Of a DNA stretch of 64,000 nt, positions 1 to 12,493 are shown piece by piece. Each line of letters starts with the position of its first letter. The stretch's first letter is position 1. Source of the DNA: Cupriavidus sp. 2SB (lineage in GTDB: Bacteria; Pseudomonadota; Gammaproteobacteria; Burkholderiales; Burkholderiaceae); the NCBI RefSeq assembly GCF_005503625.1, contig NZ_SCMX01000015.1, positions 41,400 through 105,399 on the forward strand. Direction: 5' to 3'. The translations under genes were made by a program, and so were the position numbers. The notes beneath the pieces are model-generated. The model was not told the DNA's origin, did no database searches, and was given only the letters and a program-made list of their open reading frames with translations.

Positions 1-1
1 C

Positions 2-2065
<2,064 letters not shown>

Positions 2066-2160
2066 GGCATTACACGTCACAATAGCGACATGACAACAAA
2101 TTGGCGCCGGTCCTGAACCGGCGTCGTGCGGCACCGGCCCTGCGGCAGGTGTTCCTACTG

Positions 2161-2202
2161 CCCCCGCAGACGCCGAAGGCGTTTGGCGGGGGTTTTTGTT
2201 TT
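2161..2202 (+). terminator. intrinsic terminator after ppsA
   Basis: A long GC-rich hairpin starting CCCCCGC and closing GGCGGGGG at 2161–2192 is followed by a T-rich tail. It ends ppsA transcription before nfeD. A second small hairpin (CGCCGGT/ACCGGCG) lies at 2105–2123. Confidence 0.8.
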
Positions 2203-2237
2203 TCGGGTTGGCGTTTTGTGAAATGGAAAGGAGCGGG

Positions 2238-2663
2238 ATGACGCCGTATTACGTTTGGTTTGCTGCTGCGGTGATTCTGATCATCGCGGAAATGGCCACA
2301 GGCACGTTCTATCTGCTGATGATTGCTTCCGGAGTTGTGGCAGGGGGTGTTGCTGCCATGTTGGGCCTGGACGTGCCACTGCAGACCGTAGTGGCTGCCG
2401 TCGTTGCGGTCATTGCGATAGCGGCGCTGCGACGTACGCGCTATGGCCGCTTGCGGCGCAGGGAGCCGGGCACCGATCCAAACGTCAACCTGGATATTGG
2501 GCAGGAACTGGATGTAGGCGCCTGGGATGGCTTCGGTCGAGCCCGGGTGCCATACCGCGGCGCTGACTGGACCGTGGAACTGGCGCCGGGGAGTGTTCCG
2601 ACGCCGGGACGATATCGGATCGTGGAAGTACGGGGCACTACGTTGATCGTGTCGCCACGGTAG
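2238..2663 (+). CDS. nfeD: NfeD-like membrane protein
   Basis: About 141 residues. Two or three N-terminal hydrophobic helices (from TPYYVWFAAAVILIIAEM to about residue 65) are followed by a soluble beta-barrel (OB-fold) ending FGRARVPYRGADWTVELAPG. This is the short NfeD form that partners SPFH/stomatin proteins in membrane microdomains. The start at 2238 is chosen because AAAGGAG lies 5 bases upstream; an in-frame ATG at 2196 has no such site and sits in the terminator tail. The next gene, 50 bases downstream, is the expected SPFH partner, so the two likely form an operon. Confidence 0.88.
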   Translation: MTPYYVWFAAAVILIIAEMATGTFYLLMIASGVVAGGVAAMLGLDVPLQTVVAAVVAVIAIAALRRTRYGRLRRREPGTDPNVNLDIGQELDVGAWDGFGRARVPYRGADWTVELAPGSVPTPGRYRIVEVRGTTLIVSPR

Positions 2664-2712
2664 ATCTCACGGCCATGGGTGCCGGCTTTTTTCTTTGACG
2701 GGAGTTTTGTTG

Positions 2713-3648
2713 ATGTCTGCTTTCCAGCTTGGCCTTTTTCCGCTGATTCTGCTTGTTGGTGCGATCGTGCTGATCGCAAAATCCATCAAGATCGTGCCGC
2801 AGCAGCACGCTTGGGTACTGGAACGACTGGGCCGTTACCATGCGACCCTGACGCCGGGCCTGTCGATCGTGGTGCCTTTTGTCGATCGCGTTGCCTACAA
2901 ACACATCCTCAAGGAAATCCCGCTCGATGTGCCGAGCCAGGTGTGTATCACCAAGGACAACACGCAGTTGCAAGTCGACGGGGTCTTGTACTTCCAGGTG
3001 ACGGACCCGATGAAGGCGTCGTACGGTTCCAGCAACTTTGTGGTGGCGATTACGCAGTTGTCGCAGACGACGCTGCGTTCCGTGATTGGCCGGCTGGAAC
3101 TCGACAAGACGTTCGAAGAGCGCGATTTCATCAACCACAGCGTGGTCAATGCGCTCGATGAGGCTGCAGCAAACTGGGGGGTGAAGGTACTGCGGTACGA
3201 GATCAAGGATCTGACGCCGCCCAAGGAGATCCTGCATGCGATGCAGGCCCAGATCACGGCTGAACGCGAGAAGCGAGCGTTGATCGCAGCATCGGAAGGT
3301 AAGCGCCAGGAGCAGATCAACCTGGCGTCCGGTGCCCGAGAGGCAGCCATTCAGAAGTCCGAAGGGGAAAGGCAGGCTGCTATCAACCAGGCGCAGGGCG
3401 AGGCGAACGCCATTCTGGCAGTGGCGGAGGCCAATGCTCAGGCGATTGCAAAGATCGGCCATGCCATTCGGAGCGAAGGTGGGGTGGAGGCCATGAACCT
3501 GAAGGTGGCCGAGGAATATGTGGCAGCCTTCGCGAACCTCGCCAAGCAGGGCAATACGCTGATTGTTCCCGGTAACCTGGGCGATATGAGCAGCATGGTT
3601 GCGACCGCATTGCAGATCGTGAAGTCGCAGGGTGGGACGAAGATCTGA
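2713..3648 (+). CDS. qmcA: SPFH/band 7 (stomatin-like) membrane protein
   Basis: About 311 residues: one N-terminal membrane helix (LGLFPLILLVGAIVLIAKSI), then the band-7 domain (PQQHAWVLERLGRYHATLTP through TLRSVIGRLELDKTFEERD), then an Ala/Glu-rich coiled coil (AEREKRALIAASEGKRQEQ) and a short C-terminal tail. The order matches QmcA/paraslipin, which forms oligomeric cages at the membrane. The ATG at 2713 follows CGGGAG; an upstream in-frame TTG at 2695 is less likely. Its NfeD partner is directly upstream. The exact physiological role is not shown by sequence. Confidence 0.9.
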   Translation: MSAFQLGLFPLILLVGAIVLIAKSIKIVPQQHAWVLERLGRYHATLTPGLSIVVPFVDRVAYKHILKEIPLDVPSQVCITKDNTQLQVDGVLYFQVTDPMKASYGSSNFVVAITQLSQTTLRSVIGRLELDKTFEERDFINHSVVNALDEAAANWGVKVLRYEIKDLTPPKEILHAMQAQITAEREKRALIAASEGKRQEQINLASGAREAAIQKSEGERQAAINQAQGEANAILAVAEANAQAIAKIGHAIRSEGGVEAMNLKVAEEYVAAFANLAKQGNTLIVPGNLGDMSSMVATALQIVKSQGGTKI

Positions 3649-3665
3649 AGTCCTGTGCACCATAG

Positions 3666-3697
3666 AAAACGGAGGCCTTGGCCTCCGTTTTTTTTGC
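3666..3697. terminator. bidirectional terminator between convergent genes
   Basis: A perfect hairpin with the stem ACGGAGGCC/GGCCTCCGT is flanked by an A-run on one side and a T-run on the other, so it can stop transcription of the SPFH gene and of the convergent smpB. Confidence 0.9.
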
Positions 3698-3710
3698 CGC
3701 AACTGCGGAC

Positions 3711-4163
3711 CTACTCATTGGTGCCGCCCTTCATGATGCGGGCCTTTTCGCGTTCCCAGTCGCGATTCTTCTCGGTTTCGCGCTTGTCGAACTGTTTCTT
3801 GCCCTTGGCGAGGCCGATTTCGCACTTCACCCGGCCACGCGTGTAATGGAGATTCAGCGGGACAAGGGTGTAACCGCGTTGCTCCACCTTGCCGATCAGT
3901 TTCTTGATCTCTTCGGCCTTGAGTAGTAGCTTGCGCGTCCGGACGGGGTCGGGCGTGACGTGGGTGGAGGCGCTCTGCAGCGGGCTGATGTGGGCGCCAA
4001 TCAGGAACATTTCGGCGTCGCGGACTACGACGTAACCTTCCTTGATCTGGACGCGGTTTGCGCGGATTGCCTTGACCTCCCAGCCTTCCAGCACGATCCC
4101 GGCCTCATAGCGCTCTTCGATGAAGTAGTCGAAAAAGGCTTTCTTGTTGTCAGCGATCGTCAT
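3711..4163 (-). CDS. smpB: SsrA-binding protein SmpB
   Basis: 150 residues, the usual length. Binds tmRNA and delivers it to stalled ribosomes for trans-translation. The N-terminal signature [20 protein letters not shown], the internal [19 protein letters not shown] and the basic C-terminal tail ([20 protein letters not shown]) that mimics a codon–anticodon helix are all present. It is divergent from ratA with a 195-base spacer, a very common arrangement in proteobacteria. Confidence 0.97.
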   Translation of the reverse strand: MTIADNKKAFFDYFIEERYEAGIVLEGWEVKAIRANRVQIKEGYVVVRDAEMFLIGAHISPLQSASTHVTPDPVRTRKLLLKAEEIKKLIGKVEQRGYTLVPLNLHYTRGRVKCEIGLAKGKKQFDKRETEKNRDWEREKARIMKGGTNE

Positions 4164-4292
4164 GCGGGTGGTGGAATCCTTTGCGGGCCGCCTGGTCTGT
4201 CAGGTGGCCGGTTATCTGGTGTGTGGCCGGTTGTCGAACCAGCGGTGTGGTGCGCAGGCCAAGCCGGGCGTGCCGTGTTGGCGGCTGTCGGC

Positions 4293-4308
4293 TAAAATCG
4301 GGATTCTA
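4293..4308. promoter_or_regulatory. divergent -10 candidates for smpB and ratA
   Basis: In the 195-base smpB/ratA spacer, TAAAAT (4293–4298, + strand) is about 60 bases before ratA, and TAGAAT (minus strand, 4303–4308) points towards smpB. Clear -35 boxes are not seen, so this is a tentative call. Confidence 0.35.
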
Positions 4309-4358
4309 GCAAACCACCCGGCCCCAGCCCAGTTTCGCGGGGCCTGCGATCCGAATAC

Positions 4359-4799
4359 ATGGCAGACGTCCATAAATCCGTACTGCTCGGTTTCTCCGCC
4401 GAACAGATGTACGACCTGGTCACGCGCGTGGAAGATTATCCAAAATTCCTGCCCTGGTGTGGCGGAGTGGAGGTCTTCGAACAGACCGAGACCTTGCTCG
4501 ATGCCAAGATCAACATCCATTTCAGTGGCATCAAGCAGTATTTCCATACACGCAATACCCAGGAGCGGCCGACGCGTATCGATATGACGTTCGCAGACGG
4601 TCCTTTCAAGACCTTTAATGGCTGCTGGCGATTTACGCCCCTGCGAGCCGATGCCTGCAAGGTCGAGTTTCACCTTCACTATGAGTTTTCGAGCGTTCTG
4701 CTCGAAAAGATCATCGGGCCGGCCTTCAGCGTCATCGCCAATACCTTCGTCGATGCCTTCGTCAAGCGTGCCGAGGTAGTGTATGCCGACAAGTCCTGA
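4359..4799 (+). CDS. ratA: RatA/COQ10-type START-domain protein
   Basis: 146 residues of the polyketide cyclase/COQ10-like START family: N-terminal KSVLLGFSAEQMYDLVTRVE, the family motif YPKFLPWC, and a C-terminal amphipathic helix (GPAFSVIANTFVDAFVKRAE). E. coli RatA was described as binding the 50S subunit and blocking 70S assembly; the mitochondrial relative binds coenzyme Q, so the true role is open. It is adjacent to smpB (divergent) and overlaps the next gene by 17 bases, suggesting coupled translation. Confidence 0.9.
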   Translation: MADVHKSVLLGFSAEQMYDLVTRVEDYPKFLPWCGGVEVFEQTETLLDAKINIHFSGIKQYFHTRNTQERPTRIDMTFADGPFKTFNGCWRFTPLRADACKVEFHLHYEFSSVLLEKIIGPAFSVIANTFVDAFVKRAEVVYADKS

Positions 4800-5142
4800 G
4801 CCTGGCGGCACCGTACGTCTCTCGGTCTGCTACGCGCGGCCCGATACGGTATTCCTCGAATCCGTGGCGGTGCCCGCAGGCACTACGATCATGCAGGCCG
4901 TTCAGTCCAGCGGACTGATCGCCACGTGTCCGGAAGTGGATCCCACCACGATGCGCGTGGGCATTTTCGGCAAGCTCAAGACCATTGACACCCCGGTGCG
5001 CGAGGGAGATCGCGTCGAAGTCTATCGTGCCTTGACGGCTGATCCCAAGCAGGCGCGCCGCAAGCGTGTGCAGAAAACCCGTGCCACAGCCACTGGCATC
5101 CGGGAAGGCCAGAAATGGCTGCGCGGCGGGGCGGGCGACTGA
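4783..5142 (+). CDS. ratB: RnfH/RatB family ubiquitin-like protein
   Basis: 119 residues; beta-grasp (ubiquitin-like) RnfH family: RLSVCYARPDTVFLESVAVP, a central VGIFGKLKTIDTPVREGDRV, and the conserved EVYRALTADPKQARRKR followed by a basic tail. It overlaps ratA by 17 bases; the smpB | ratA–ratB layout is conserved in many proteobacteria. Proposed as the ratA partner, but a true toxin–antitoxin role is unproven. Confidence 0.85.
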   Translation: MPTSPEPGGTVRLSVCYARPDTVFLESVAVPAGTTIMQAVQSSGLIATCPEVDPTTMRVGIFGKLKTIDTPVREGDRVEVYRALTADPKQARRKRVQKTRATATGIREGQKWLRGGAGD

Positions 5143-5155
5143 TGTTTCCGGGAGC

Positions 5156-5725
5156 CTAGCTCGTGCAGTGCTGGCTCAGCGATTCGTTCATCCGGGCGAT
5201 TTCGGCGGAGCGCTCCTCGTCATTGAGTCGCTGTGGCGCACCGTCCGGACCGGATCGTGATACGCGGACGCCCTGGCTGAGGCCCGTCGCATAGTTGCGC
5301 ATTTCCTGGCATTTCTCCTGACGTGCCAGATCCTGGCGTTCCTTCGTCGCAGCTTCCAAATCAGCCTTGATCCGCGCATCGCGACGCTCGCGGAACGCTT
5401 CGTCAGCGTCTCCCGATTTCTCGCCCTTGCTCTTGGTGCTCACGGACTGCATACGCGGCTCGCCGGGCTTCGCGGCTTTCGCTGCCGTTCTGCCATCGTT
5501 CTGGATCTCGGTGGCAGAGCCGTCGGCTTCGACCGGCCGGTAGGCCCCGGCAAAGCGCCCGGGCGCAGCCTTGATCGCGCTTGCCGGCACAGACAGCGGG
5601 GGCGGCACGTCGCTGTAGACGGTGCGCCCGTTGGCATCCGTCCATTGCCATTGCGAGATGGCGGTGCCCGGCACAAGCGCAGCGAGCGTTGCAGCAATCA
5701 GCGGATACAGCACGGATCGTTTCAT
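5156..5725 (-). CDS. DUF4124 domain secreted/periplasmic protein
   Basis: 189 residues. An N-terminal signal peptide (MKRSVLYPLIAATLAALVPG, cleavage probably after TAIS) is followed by the DUF4124 motif QWQWTDANGRTVYSDVPPP, a linker, and a charged helical segment (EAFRERRDARIKADLEAATK). The C-terminal part carries RNYATGLSQGVRVSR and a closing region with a late cysteine, typical of betaproteobacterial DUF4124 proteins. Function unknown; probably envelope associated. It converges on ratB with a 13-base gap. Confidence 0.8.
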   Translation of the reverse strand: MKRSVLYPLIAATLAALVPGTAISQWQWTDANGRTVYSDVPPPLSVPASAIKAAPGRFAGAYRPVEADGSATEIQNDGRTAAKAAKPGEPRMQSVSTKSKGEKSGDADEAFRERRDARIKADLEAATKERQDLARQEKCQEMRNYATGLSQGVRVSRSGPDGAPQRLNDEERSAEIARMNESLSQHCTS

Positions 5726-5822
5726 GGCGAAGTCGTGAGCAGGTCAGGCAGGTTGCAAGAGTGATGGACATCATGCGCCGGTGGGGTTGACAGCGATGTG
5801 ACCCGTGCGGCATTGCGCTAGT

Positions 5823-6782
5823 CTACTGAGCCTTGTCCGTCGCGTGCAAGCGGACCGACCATGCCACACCCACCATCAGCAAAGCGATGGCGGCGATTTC
5901 CAGTGGTCGCGGCCAGCGGTGATCGAACACAAAACCGTACGCCAGCGCGAAAAGCGTCTCGAATACGATCATCTGACCCGATAGCGTCAATGGCAATCTG
6001 CGGCTCGAGATGTTCCAGAGATTGTTGCCAATAAGCGACGCGCCAAGCGCAACGGCAGCGTTGACCGTCCAGAACCACTGCCATTCCCGACCGCTGCCGG
6101 GCGCTGTCAGATGGTCGGCGAAGGCCAGCCAGCCCACCACAGCCAGAATCAATGAGACAAGTCCGGTAGACAACCCATACAGCGCGGACCATTCATTTCC
6201 GCTGAACTGTGGATTGCGCTGCAAGTAGCGTGCGTTGTCCACGGCGTATAGCGTCCAGCAGATCAACGCCCCCGCCGCGCAGACAACGCCGGCCAGCTTC
6301 TGCCAGGCCGGACGGGCCAGCGCACCCGCCACGGCACCCTGCGCGCCGTCGCCGCCAGCGAAGAGGTCGATGTTGATGCAGGCGATGCCTGCGGCCACCA
6401 CCAATAACGGAAGAGCCAGTCTGCCAAGCGGCACGGCGCCATGATCGCGCCGGCCCATGAGCGTGACCGAAATCGGCAGGATGCCGATGATCAGTGAAGT
6501 CGGGCCGACGCCTGCCAGTTGCACGCCAAACGCAAGCAGCACGTAGTAGAGAAGATTGCCCGTGAACGCCTGACGCAGCAGGGCGATGCAGTCGGCGCGC
6601 GTAAGCTTGCGGGCAATGCGACGCATCAGCGGTAGGGCGGCAACGCAGGCCACGATCCCGTAAGCGAGATAGCGGCCGATTGCCAATTCCCATGGAGAGA
6701 ATGCGGGCAGCAGCTTGGGTGCAATGAAGACCATGCCCCAGAAGGCCCCGGCCAGGAGGCCGCACAATACGCCGATTCCCAT
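5823..6782 (-). CDS. EamA/DMT family transporter
   Basis: About 319 residues and ten hydrophobic segments in two halves, the drug/metabolite transporter layout (GVLCGLLAGAFWGMVFIAPK at the start; LTLSGQMIVFETLFALAYGF in the second repeat). Inner-membrane exporter or permease of unknown substrate. The start at 6782 (MGIGVL) is preferred because CGGAG lies just upstream; a longer in-frame ATG at 6830 has no evident ribosome site and lies very close to the divergent guaB promoter. Confidence 0.82.
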   Translation of the reverse strand: MGIGVLCGLLAGAFWGMVFIAPKLLPAFSPWELAIGRYLAYGIVACVAALPLMRRIARKLTRADCIALLRQAFTGNLLYYVLLAFGVQLAGVGPTSLIIGILPISVTLMGRRDHGAVPLGRLALPLLVVAAGIACINIDLFAGGDGAQGAVAGALARPAWQKLAGVVCAAGALICWTLYAVDNARYLQRNPQFSGNEWSALYGLSTGLVSLILAVVGWLAFADHLTAPGSGREWQWFWTVNAAVALGASLIGNNLWNISSRRLPLTLSGQMIVFETLFALAYGFVFDHRWPRPLEIAAIALLMVGVAWSVRLHATDKAQ

Positions 6783-6863
6783 GGTCTCCGATGCGCCGTT
6801 GAAAAAGGAGGCCGAGAATAGCAAACGCATTGCAGGAACGCATCAGCAAATCCTGCATTCCTG

Positions 6864-8359
<1,496 letters not shown>

Positions 8360-8471
8360 CCTAGTCCCAAGCCCCTGGCCGGATATGCCGGCCCCGGGGC
8401 ACCACGGCCGCGCTGGCTACGTCGATGTTGACGGGGCCACGCGGCCGCGCCGCAAGAAGGAGCGCCTGTTC

Positions 8472-9173
8472 ATGAAGGTATTGCTGCGAGCCGTCCTGTT
8501 TTTTGACGCATTGCTCGACCTGCTGCTCGGCATGCTGTTGCTGATGTCGCCGTTCACCACGCTCTATGCCGCCTTGCAGTTGCCTGTGCCGGAGCCGGCG
8601 CTGTTTGGCCAGTTGCTGGGCGCTGCTACGATCGGCATGTCCTGGCTGCTGTTCTCGGCCGCAATCAACGGTCATCTGACGGTGCCGGTGGCGCGTACGG
8701 TGGGCTGGGTGAATCTGGTCAGCGCGATCCTTATTGCGGTCTGGACGCTGTTTCTGGACATGCCCGTACAGGGTGCGGGCAAGGTATGGCTGCTGACGAT
8801 GGCCGCCATGCTGCTGTTTTTCGCCATCGTGCAGATCCCGGCTGCGAAGAAGGTACGGCTGCGTGAGCGGGAACTCGCCGAACAGGCAAGGGCGGCGCGC
8901 GAAGTGCGGCCCGCCGAGGTTTATTATCCGAACAACGCCACCGATGTCCGCGACGCCCGCGACGTGACTGACGTAAGCGACGTGACCGACGTGTACGACC
9001 GTGGCGCCCCGCGTCCGACACGCGCGGCCACGTCCCCCGCATCCCCCGAATACCGGCGCGAGCCGATCATCACACCGCCGCCCGGCTACGGTCCGGGCAC
9101 CGAAGTGATGCCCGACGAAGATCCGGAAGCAACGCCAACTGCACATCATGCACGACAAAATCCTCATTCTTGA
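8472..9173 (+). CDS. small membrane protein with Asp-Val repeats, between guaB and guaA
   Basis: 233 residues, family not recognised. Four hydrophobic segments fill residues 1–125 ([73 protein letters not shown]). A charged helix follows ([20 protein letters not shown]) and then a disordered tail with a repeated D-V-x-D pattern ([18 protein letters not shown]) and proline-rich end. AAGGAG at 8457–8462 fixes the start. It overlaps guaA by 26 bases, so its translation is probably coupled to guaA. The open frame extends upstream into guaB but without a suitable start. Confidence 0.72.
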   Translation: MKVLLRAVLFFDALLDLLLGMLLLMSPFTTLYAALQLPVPEPALFGQLLGAATIGMSWLLFSAAINGHLTVPVARTVGWVNLVSAILIAVWTLFLDMPVQGAGKVWLLTMAAMLLFFAIVQIPAAKKVRLRERELAEQARAAREVRPAEVYYPNNATDVRDARDVTDVSDVTDVYDRGAPRPTRAATSPASPEYRREPIITPPPGYGPGTEVMPDEDPEATPTAHHARQNPHS

Positions 9174-10767
9174 TTTCGGTTCGCAAGTCACGCAGCTGAT
9201 CGCGCGCCGCGTCCGCGAAGCGCATGTCTATTGCGAAATTCATCCCAACGACGTGACCGACGAGTTTGTCCGCGAATTCGCGCCAAAGGGCGTCATTCTG
9301 TCGGGTAGCCACGCCAGCACGTACGAAGACCATCAGCTGCGCGCACCGCAAGCCGTCTGGGATCTCGGCGTGCCCGTGCTGGGCATTTGCTACGGCATGC
9401 AGACCATGGCCGTGCAACTGGGCGGCAAGGTGGAGTGGAGCGATTCGCGCGAGTTCGGTTACGCCGAGGTGCGCGCCCATGGCCATACGAACCTGTTGAA
9501 CGGGGTCGAGGACTTTGCCACGCCGGAAGGCCACGGCATGCTGAAGGTCTGGATGAGCCACGGTGACAAGGTGACGGCGTTGCCCGAGGGCTTCAAGCTG
9601 ATGGCCTCGACGCCGAGCTGCCCGATTGCTGGCATGGCTGACGAGGCGCGCGGCTACTACGGCGTGCAGTTCCACCCGGAAGTCACGCACACCGTGAAGG
9701 GCCGCGAGATGATCGAGCGCTTCGTGCTCAAAGTCAGTGGCGCGAAGGCGGACTGGGTCATGCGCGATCACATCACGGAAGCTGTGCAGAAGATTCGCGA
9801 GCAGGTGGGTGACGAAGAGGTGATCCTGGGCCTGTCCGGTGGCGTGGATTCGTCGGTGGCCGCTGCGCTGATTCATCGCGCCATCGGCGATCAACTGACC
9901 TGCGTGTTCGTCGACCATGGCCTGCTGCGCCTGGACGAAGGCAAGATGGTGATGGACATGTTTGCCGGGCGCCTGCACGCCAAGGTGATTCACGTCGATG
10001 CCTCCGAGCAGTTCCTCGGTCATCTGACCGGCGTGACCGATCCCGAGCAGAAGCGCAAGATCATCGGCCGCGAGTTCGTGGAAGTTTTCCAGGCCGAGGC
10101 CAAGAAGCTGAGCAATGCCAAGTGGCTGGCGCAGGGCACGATCTACCCGGACGTGGTGGAATCGGGCGGCACCAAGACCAAGAAGGCCACCACGATCAAG
10201 AGCCACCACAACGTGGGTGGCCTGCCGGAAACGCTGGGCCTGAAGCTGCTGGAGCCGTTGCGCGACCTGTTCAAGGACGAAGTCCGCGAACTTGGCGTGG
10301 CATTGGGCCTGCCGCCCGAGATGGTCTACCGCCATCCGTTCCCGGGTCCGGGCCTGGGCGTGCGTATCCTCGGTGAAGTCAAGCGCGACTATGCCGACCT
10401 TCTGCGTCGTGCCGATGCCATCTTCATCGAGGAACTGCGCAAGACCATCGCCACGGAACAGGACGCCGCCGCGGGCATGTGCGAGCCGAACCAGGTAGGC
10501 AAGAGCTGGTATGACCTGACCAGCCAGGCTTTCGCGGTGTTCCTGCCGGTGAAGTCAGTTGGCGTGATGGGGGATGGCCGCACGTACGACTACGTGGTGG
10601 CCCTGCGCGCCGTGCAGACCACTGACTTCATGACCGCCCACTGGGCACACCTGCCGTACGCGCTGCTGGGCCGTTGCTCGAATCGCATCATCAACGAGGT
10701 GCGTGGCCTGAATCGCGTGGTGTACGACGTATCGGGCAAGCCGCCTGCGACGATCGAGTGGGAGTGA
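9148..10767 (+). CDS. guaA: GMP synthase (glutamine-hydrolysing)
   Basis: 539 residues. Aminates XMP to GMP. The class I glutamine amidotransferase domain comes first (catalytic Cys81 in LGICYGMQ, His–Glu in QFHPEVTH), then the ATP pyrophosphatase domain (P-loop GLSGGVDSS) and the C-terminal dimerisation domain ending PATIEWE. The last codons (GAG TGG GAG TGA) coincide with the left attachment repeat of the prophage, so the 3' end of this gene is the integration site and the reading frame is kept intact. Confidence 0.98.
   Translation: MHDKILILDFGSQVTQLIARRVREAHVYCEIHPNDVTDEFVREFAPKGVILSGSHASTYEDHQLRAPQAVWDLGVPVLGICYGMQTMAVQLGGKVEWSDSREFGYAEVRAHGHTNLLNGVEDFATPEGHGMLKVWMSHGDKVTALPEGFKLMASTPSCPIAGMADEARGYYGVQFHPEVTHTVKGREMIERFVLKVSGAKADWVMRDHITEAVQKIREQVGDEEVILGLSGGVDSSVAAALIHRAIGDQLTCVFVDHGLLRLDEGKMVMDMFAGRLHAKVIHVDASEQFLGHLTGVTDPEQKRKIIGREFVEVFQAEAKKLSNAKWLAQGTIYPDVVESGGTKTKKATTIKSHHNVGGLPETLGLKLLEPLRDLFKDEVRELGVALGLPPEMVYRHPFPGPGLGVRILGEVKRDYADLLRRADAIFIEELRKTIATEQDAAAGMCEPNQVGKSWYDLTSQAFAVFLPVKSVGVMGDGRTYDYVVALRAVQTTDFMTAHWAHLPYALLGRCSNRIINEVRGLNRVVYDVSGKPPATIEWE
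10756..10763. repeat. attL core candidate (guaA 3' end)
   Basis: GAGTGGGA encodes the end of GuaA (E-W-E) and recurs at 54574–54581. The 3' end of guaA is a documented integration site for several genomic islands. The repeat is short, so the exact crossover is uncertain. Confidence 0.6.
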
Positions 10768-10813
10768 TTGAACATCCTCCGCTGGCTATTGTAGTCTATC
10801 GAGAATGATCCCG

Positions 10814-10846
10814 AAACCCGCGCACTGTCGCGGGTTTTGTGTTTTT
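10814..10846 (+). terminator. intrinsic terminator after guaA, inside attL flank
   Basis: The hairpin AACCCGCG/CGCGGGTT with a 6-base loop is followed by a T-rich tract. It lies inside the prophage and so supplies guaA with a terminator after integration separated the gene from its original downstream sequence. Confidence 0.8.
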
Positions 10847-10894
10847 GGCTATCGATGACTATCGACTGAAACCGGACTCTGGCGCCGGTATCCT

Positions 10895-11038
10895 TGACGG
10901 TATATGCTTCGGGCTGCGCGTTCCGTCAACCGGATACCGTCAGCGGCAAGGCCCGAGCGTGACGGTATCGGCAAAGCGGAATCCCAATATCTATAAGGCT
11001 CTCCGGGCGATTTCGCGGTACCGCCAGCGTGACGGTAT
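10895..11038. repeat. left integrase arm-site cluster (TGACGGTAT)
   Basis: TGACGGTAT occurs at 10895–10903, 10960–10968 and 11030–11038, and inverted at 10934–10942. Two copies share a longer 17-base version, AGCGTGACGGTATCGGC (10956–10972 and 11026–11042). Two more copies lie at the right end of the prophage. This is the distribution expected of arm-type binding sites of a tyrosine recombinase. The rest of the 298-base gap between guaA and the integrase holds only the terminator. Confidence 0.7.
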
Positions 11039-11065
11039 CGGCGGCCCGGTTCTGACGGATTGACG

Positions 11066-12265
11066 ATGCTGACCGACACAAAGCTCAAGAACCTGCGTGG
11101 CGCGGACAAGCTGTACAAGGTGGCCGACCGGGACGGCCTGTATGTGGCGGTGACCCCTACGGGAGTGGTGAGCTTCCGGCTCGACTATCGGCTGAACGGG
11201 CGCCGCGAGACGCTGACCATCGGCAAGTACGGGCCGGCCGGCATCGGCCTGGCCGAGGCGCGCGAGAAGTGCCTGGCCGCCAAGAAGCAGATTGCCGAGG
11301 GGAAGTCGCCTGCGCAGGAAAAGCAGCGGGCGCGCTCGCAGGTGCGCGAGGCCAAGACGTTCGGGGAGTGGGCGAAGCGCTGGCTCAAGGACCACAAGAT
11401 GGCTGAGAGCACCCGGGACATGCGCGAGAGCGTGCTGAACCGCGACGCGCTGCCGCTATGGGGCAACCGGCTCATGACCGAGATCTCGCCCGAGGACCTG
11501 CGCAAGCAGTGCGACAAGATCATCGACGAGCGTGGTGCCCCTGCAACAGCGGTCCACGTCCGTGAGATCGTGAACCAGGTCTACCGCTACGCGCTCGGTA
11601 AGGGGCTCAAGGCGACCAATCCGGCAGCGGAGGTGCGGGCGTCGACCATCGCCACGTTTAAGCCGAAGGACCGAGCTCTGTCACCCGAGGAGATCGGGGT
11701 GTTCCTCAAGCAGCTCGAGCACGTCGGCACGCTGCCCACGATCAAGCTGGCGCTGCGCCTGCTCCTGCTGACGATGTTGCGCAAGGGCGAACTGCAGGCC
11801 GCGACGTGGGAGGAGGTGGATTTCCGCAATGCGGTCTGGACCGTGCCGGCCGAACGCATGAAGGGGCGCCGCCCGCACAACGTCTACCTGTCGCAGCAGG
11901 CGCTCGATATTCTGGTGGCGCTCAAGACGTGCGCCGGGTCGTCACCCTACCTGTTGTCGAACCGCTACGACACGGACAAGCCGATGTCGAAGGCGACGCT
12001 AAACCGGTCGATCACGGTAACGGTGGAACTGGCTCAGTCGAAGGGGCTGGGGCTCGAGCACTTCGGGCCGCATGACATGCGGCGCACGGCGTCGACGATC
12101 CTGCACGAGGCGGGGTTCAACACCGACTGGATCGAGAAGTGCCTGGCCCACGAGCAGCGCGGGGTGCGCGCGGTCTACAACAAGGCGGAATACGCCGAGC
12201 AGCGCCGCGACATGCTTCAGCAGTGGGCTGATATGGTGGATGACTACGTGGCCGCGACGGTCTGA
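11066..12265 (+). CDS. int: tyrosine-type site-specific integrase (P4-like)
   Basis: 399 residues. An N-terminal DUF4102 arm-binding domain (LTDTKLKNLRGADKLYKVAD, DYRLNGRRETLTIGKYG), a core-binding SAM-like domain, and a catalytic domain with the complete set R239 (TMLRKGE), H336 and R339 (HDMRR), H362 (LAHE) and nucleophile Y371 (VYNKAEY). The ATG at 11066 is preferred to the TTG at 11060. It lies next to the guaA junction and its arm sites; the gene converges with the AlpA-like gene, overlapping it by 22 bases. Confidence 0.95.
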   Translation: MLTDTKLKNLRGADKLYKVADRDGLYVAVTPTGVVSFRLDYRLNGRRETLTIGKYGPAGIGLAEAREKCLAAKKQIAEGKSPAQEKQRARSQVREAKTFGEWAKRWLKDHKMAESTRDMRESVLNRDALPLWGNRLMTEISPEDLRKQCDKIIDERGAPATAVHVREIVNQVYRYALGKGLKATNPAAEVRASTIATFKPKDRALSPEEIGVFLKQLEHVGTLPTIKLALRLLLLTMLRKGELQAATWEEVDFRNAVWTVPAERMKGRRPHNVYLSQQALDILVALKTCAGSSPYLLSNRYDTDKPMSKATLNRSITVTVELAQSKGLGLEHFGPHDMRRTASTILHEAGFNTDWIEKCLAHEQRGVRAVYNKAEYAEQRRDMLQQWADMVDDYVAATV

Positions 12266-12492
12266 ACCGGGCGCGTGCGGCGCTGCCGCACGTCCGGGCC
12301 GGGCGCCGGCTGCAGGCTGGCCTGCTTGCGCGCCTGGATCCATGCCTCGACCTCGGCCAGGTCCCACACCACGCAGCGCGCGGTCAGGTTGAACCGCTTC
12401 GGGAATTCGCCGCGGCGCTCCATCTCGTAGATGGTGGAGTCGGCCAGCGGCACGATCTTGCGCAGCTCGTCACGGCGGATTGTGCGTTGCAT
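12244..12492 (-). CDS. AlpA-type excisionase/regulator
   Basis: 82 residues. MerR-like winged helix-turn-helix of the AlpA/phage transcriptional regulator family: RRDELRKIVPLADSTIYEME, RRGEFPKRF, then DLAEVEAWIQARK. Proteins of this type act as recombination directionality factors or integrase regulators. It is the last gene of the leftward early operon and overlaps the integrase 3' end, so antisense control of int is possible. Confidence 0.8.
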   Translation of the reverse strand: MQRTIRRDELRKIVPLADSTIYEMERRGEFPKRFNLTARCVVWDLAEVEAWIQARKQASLQPAPGPDVRQRRTRPVQTVAAT

Positions 12493-12493
12493 G

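Noticed and set aside
4359..5142. ratA–ratB as a true toxin–antitoxin system
   Set aside because: The pair is a conserved chromosomal arrangement; RatB/RnfH is not shown to be an antitoxin and the sequence gives no support beyond family name.
10790..10796. ATTGTAG shared with 54474–54480 as att core
   Set aside because: Only seven bases; less consistent with the guaA frame and the arm-site positions than GAGTGGGA.
10768..11065. tRNA gene as attachment site
   Set aside because: No cloverleaf in the left junction; the repeat coincides with the guaA end instead.
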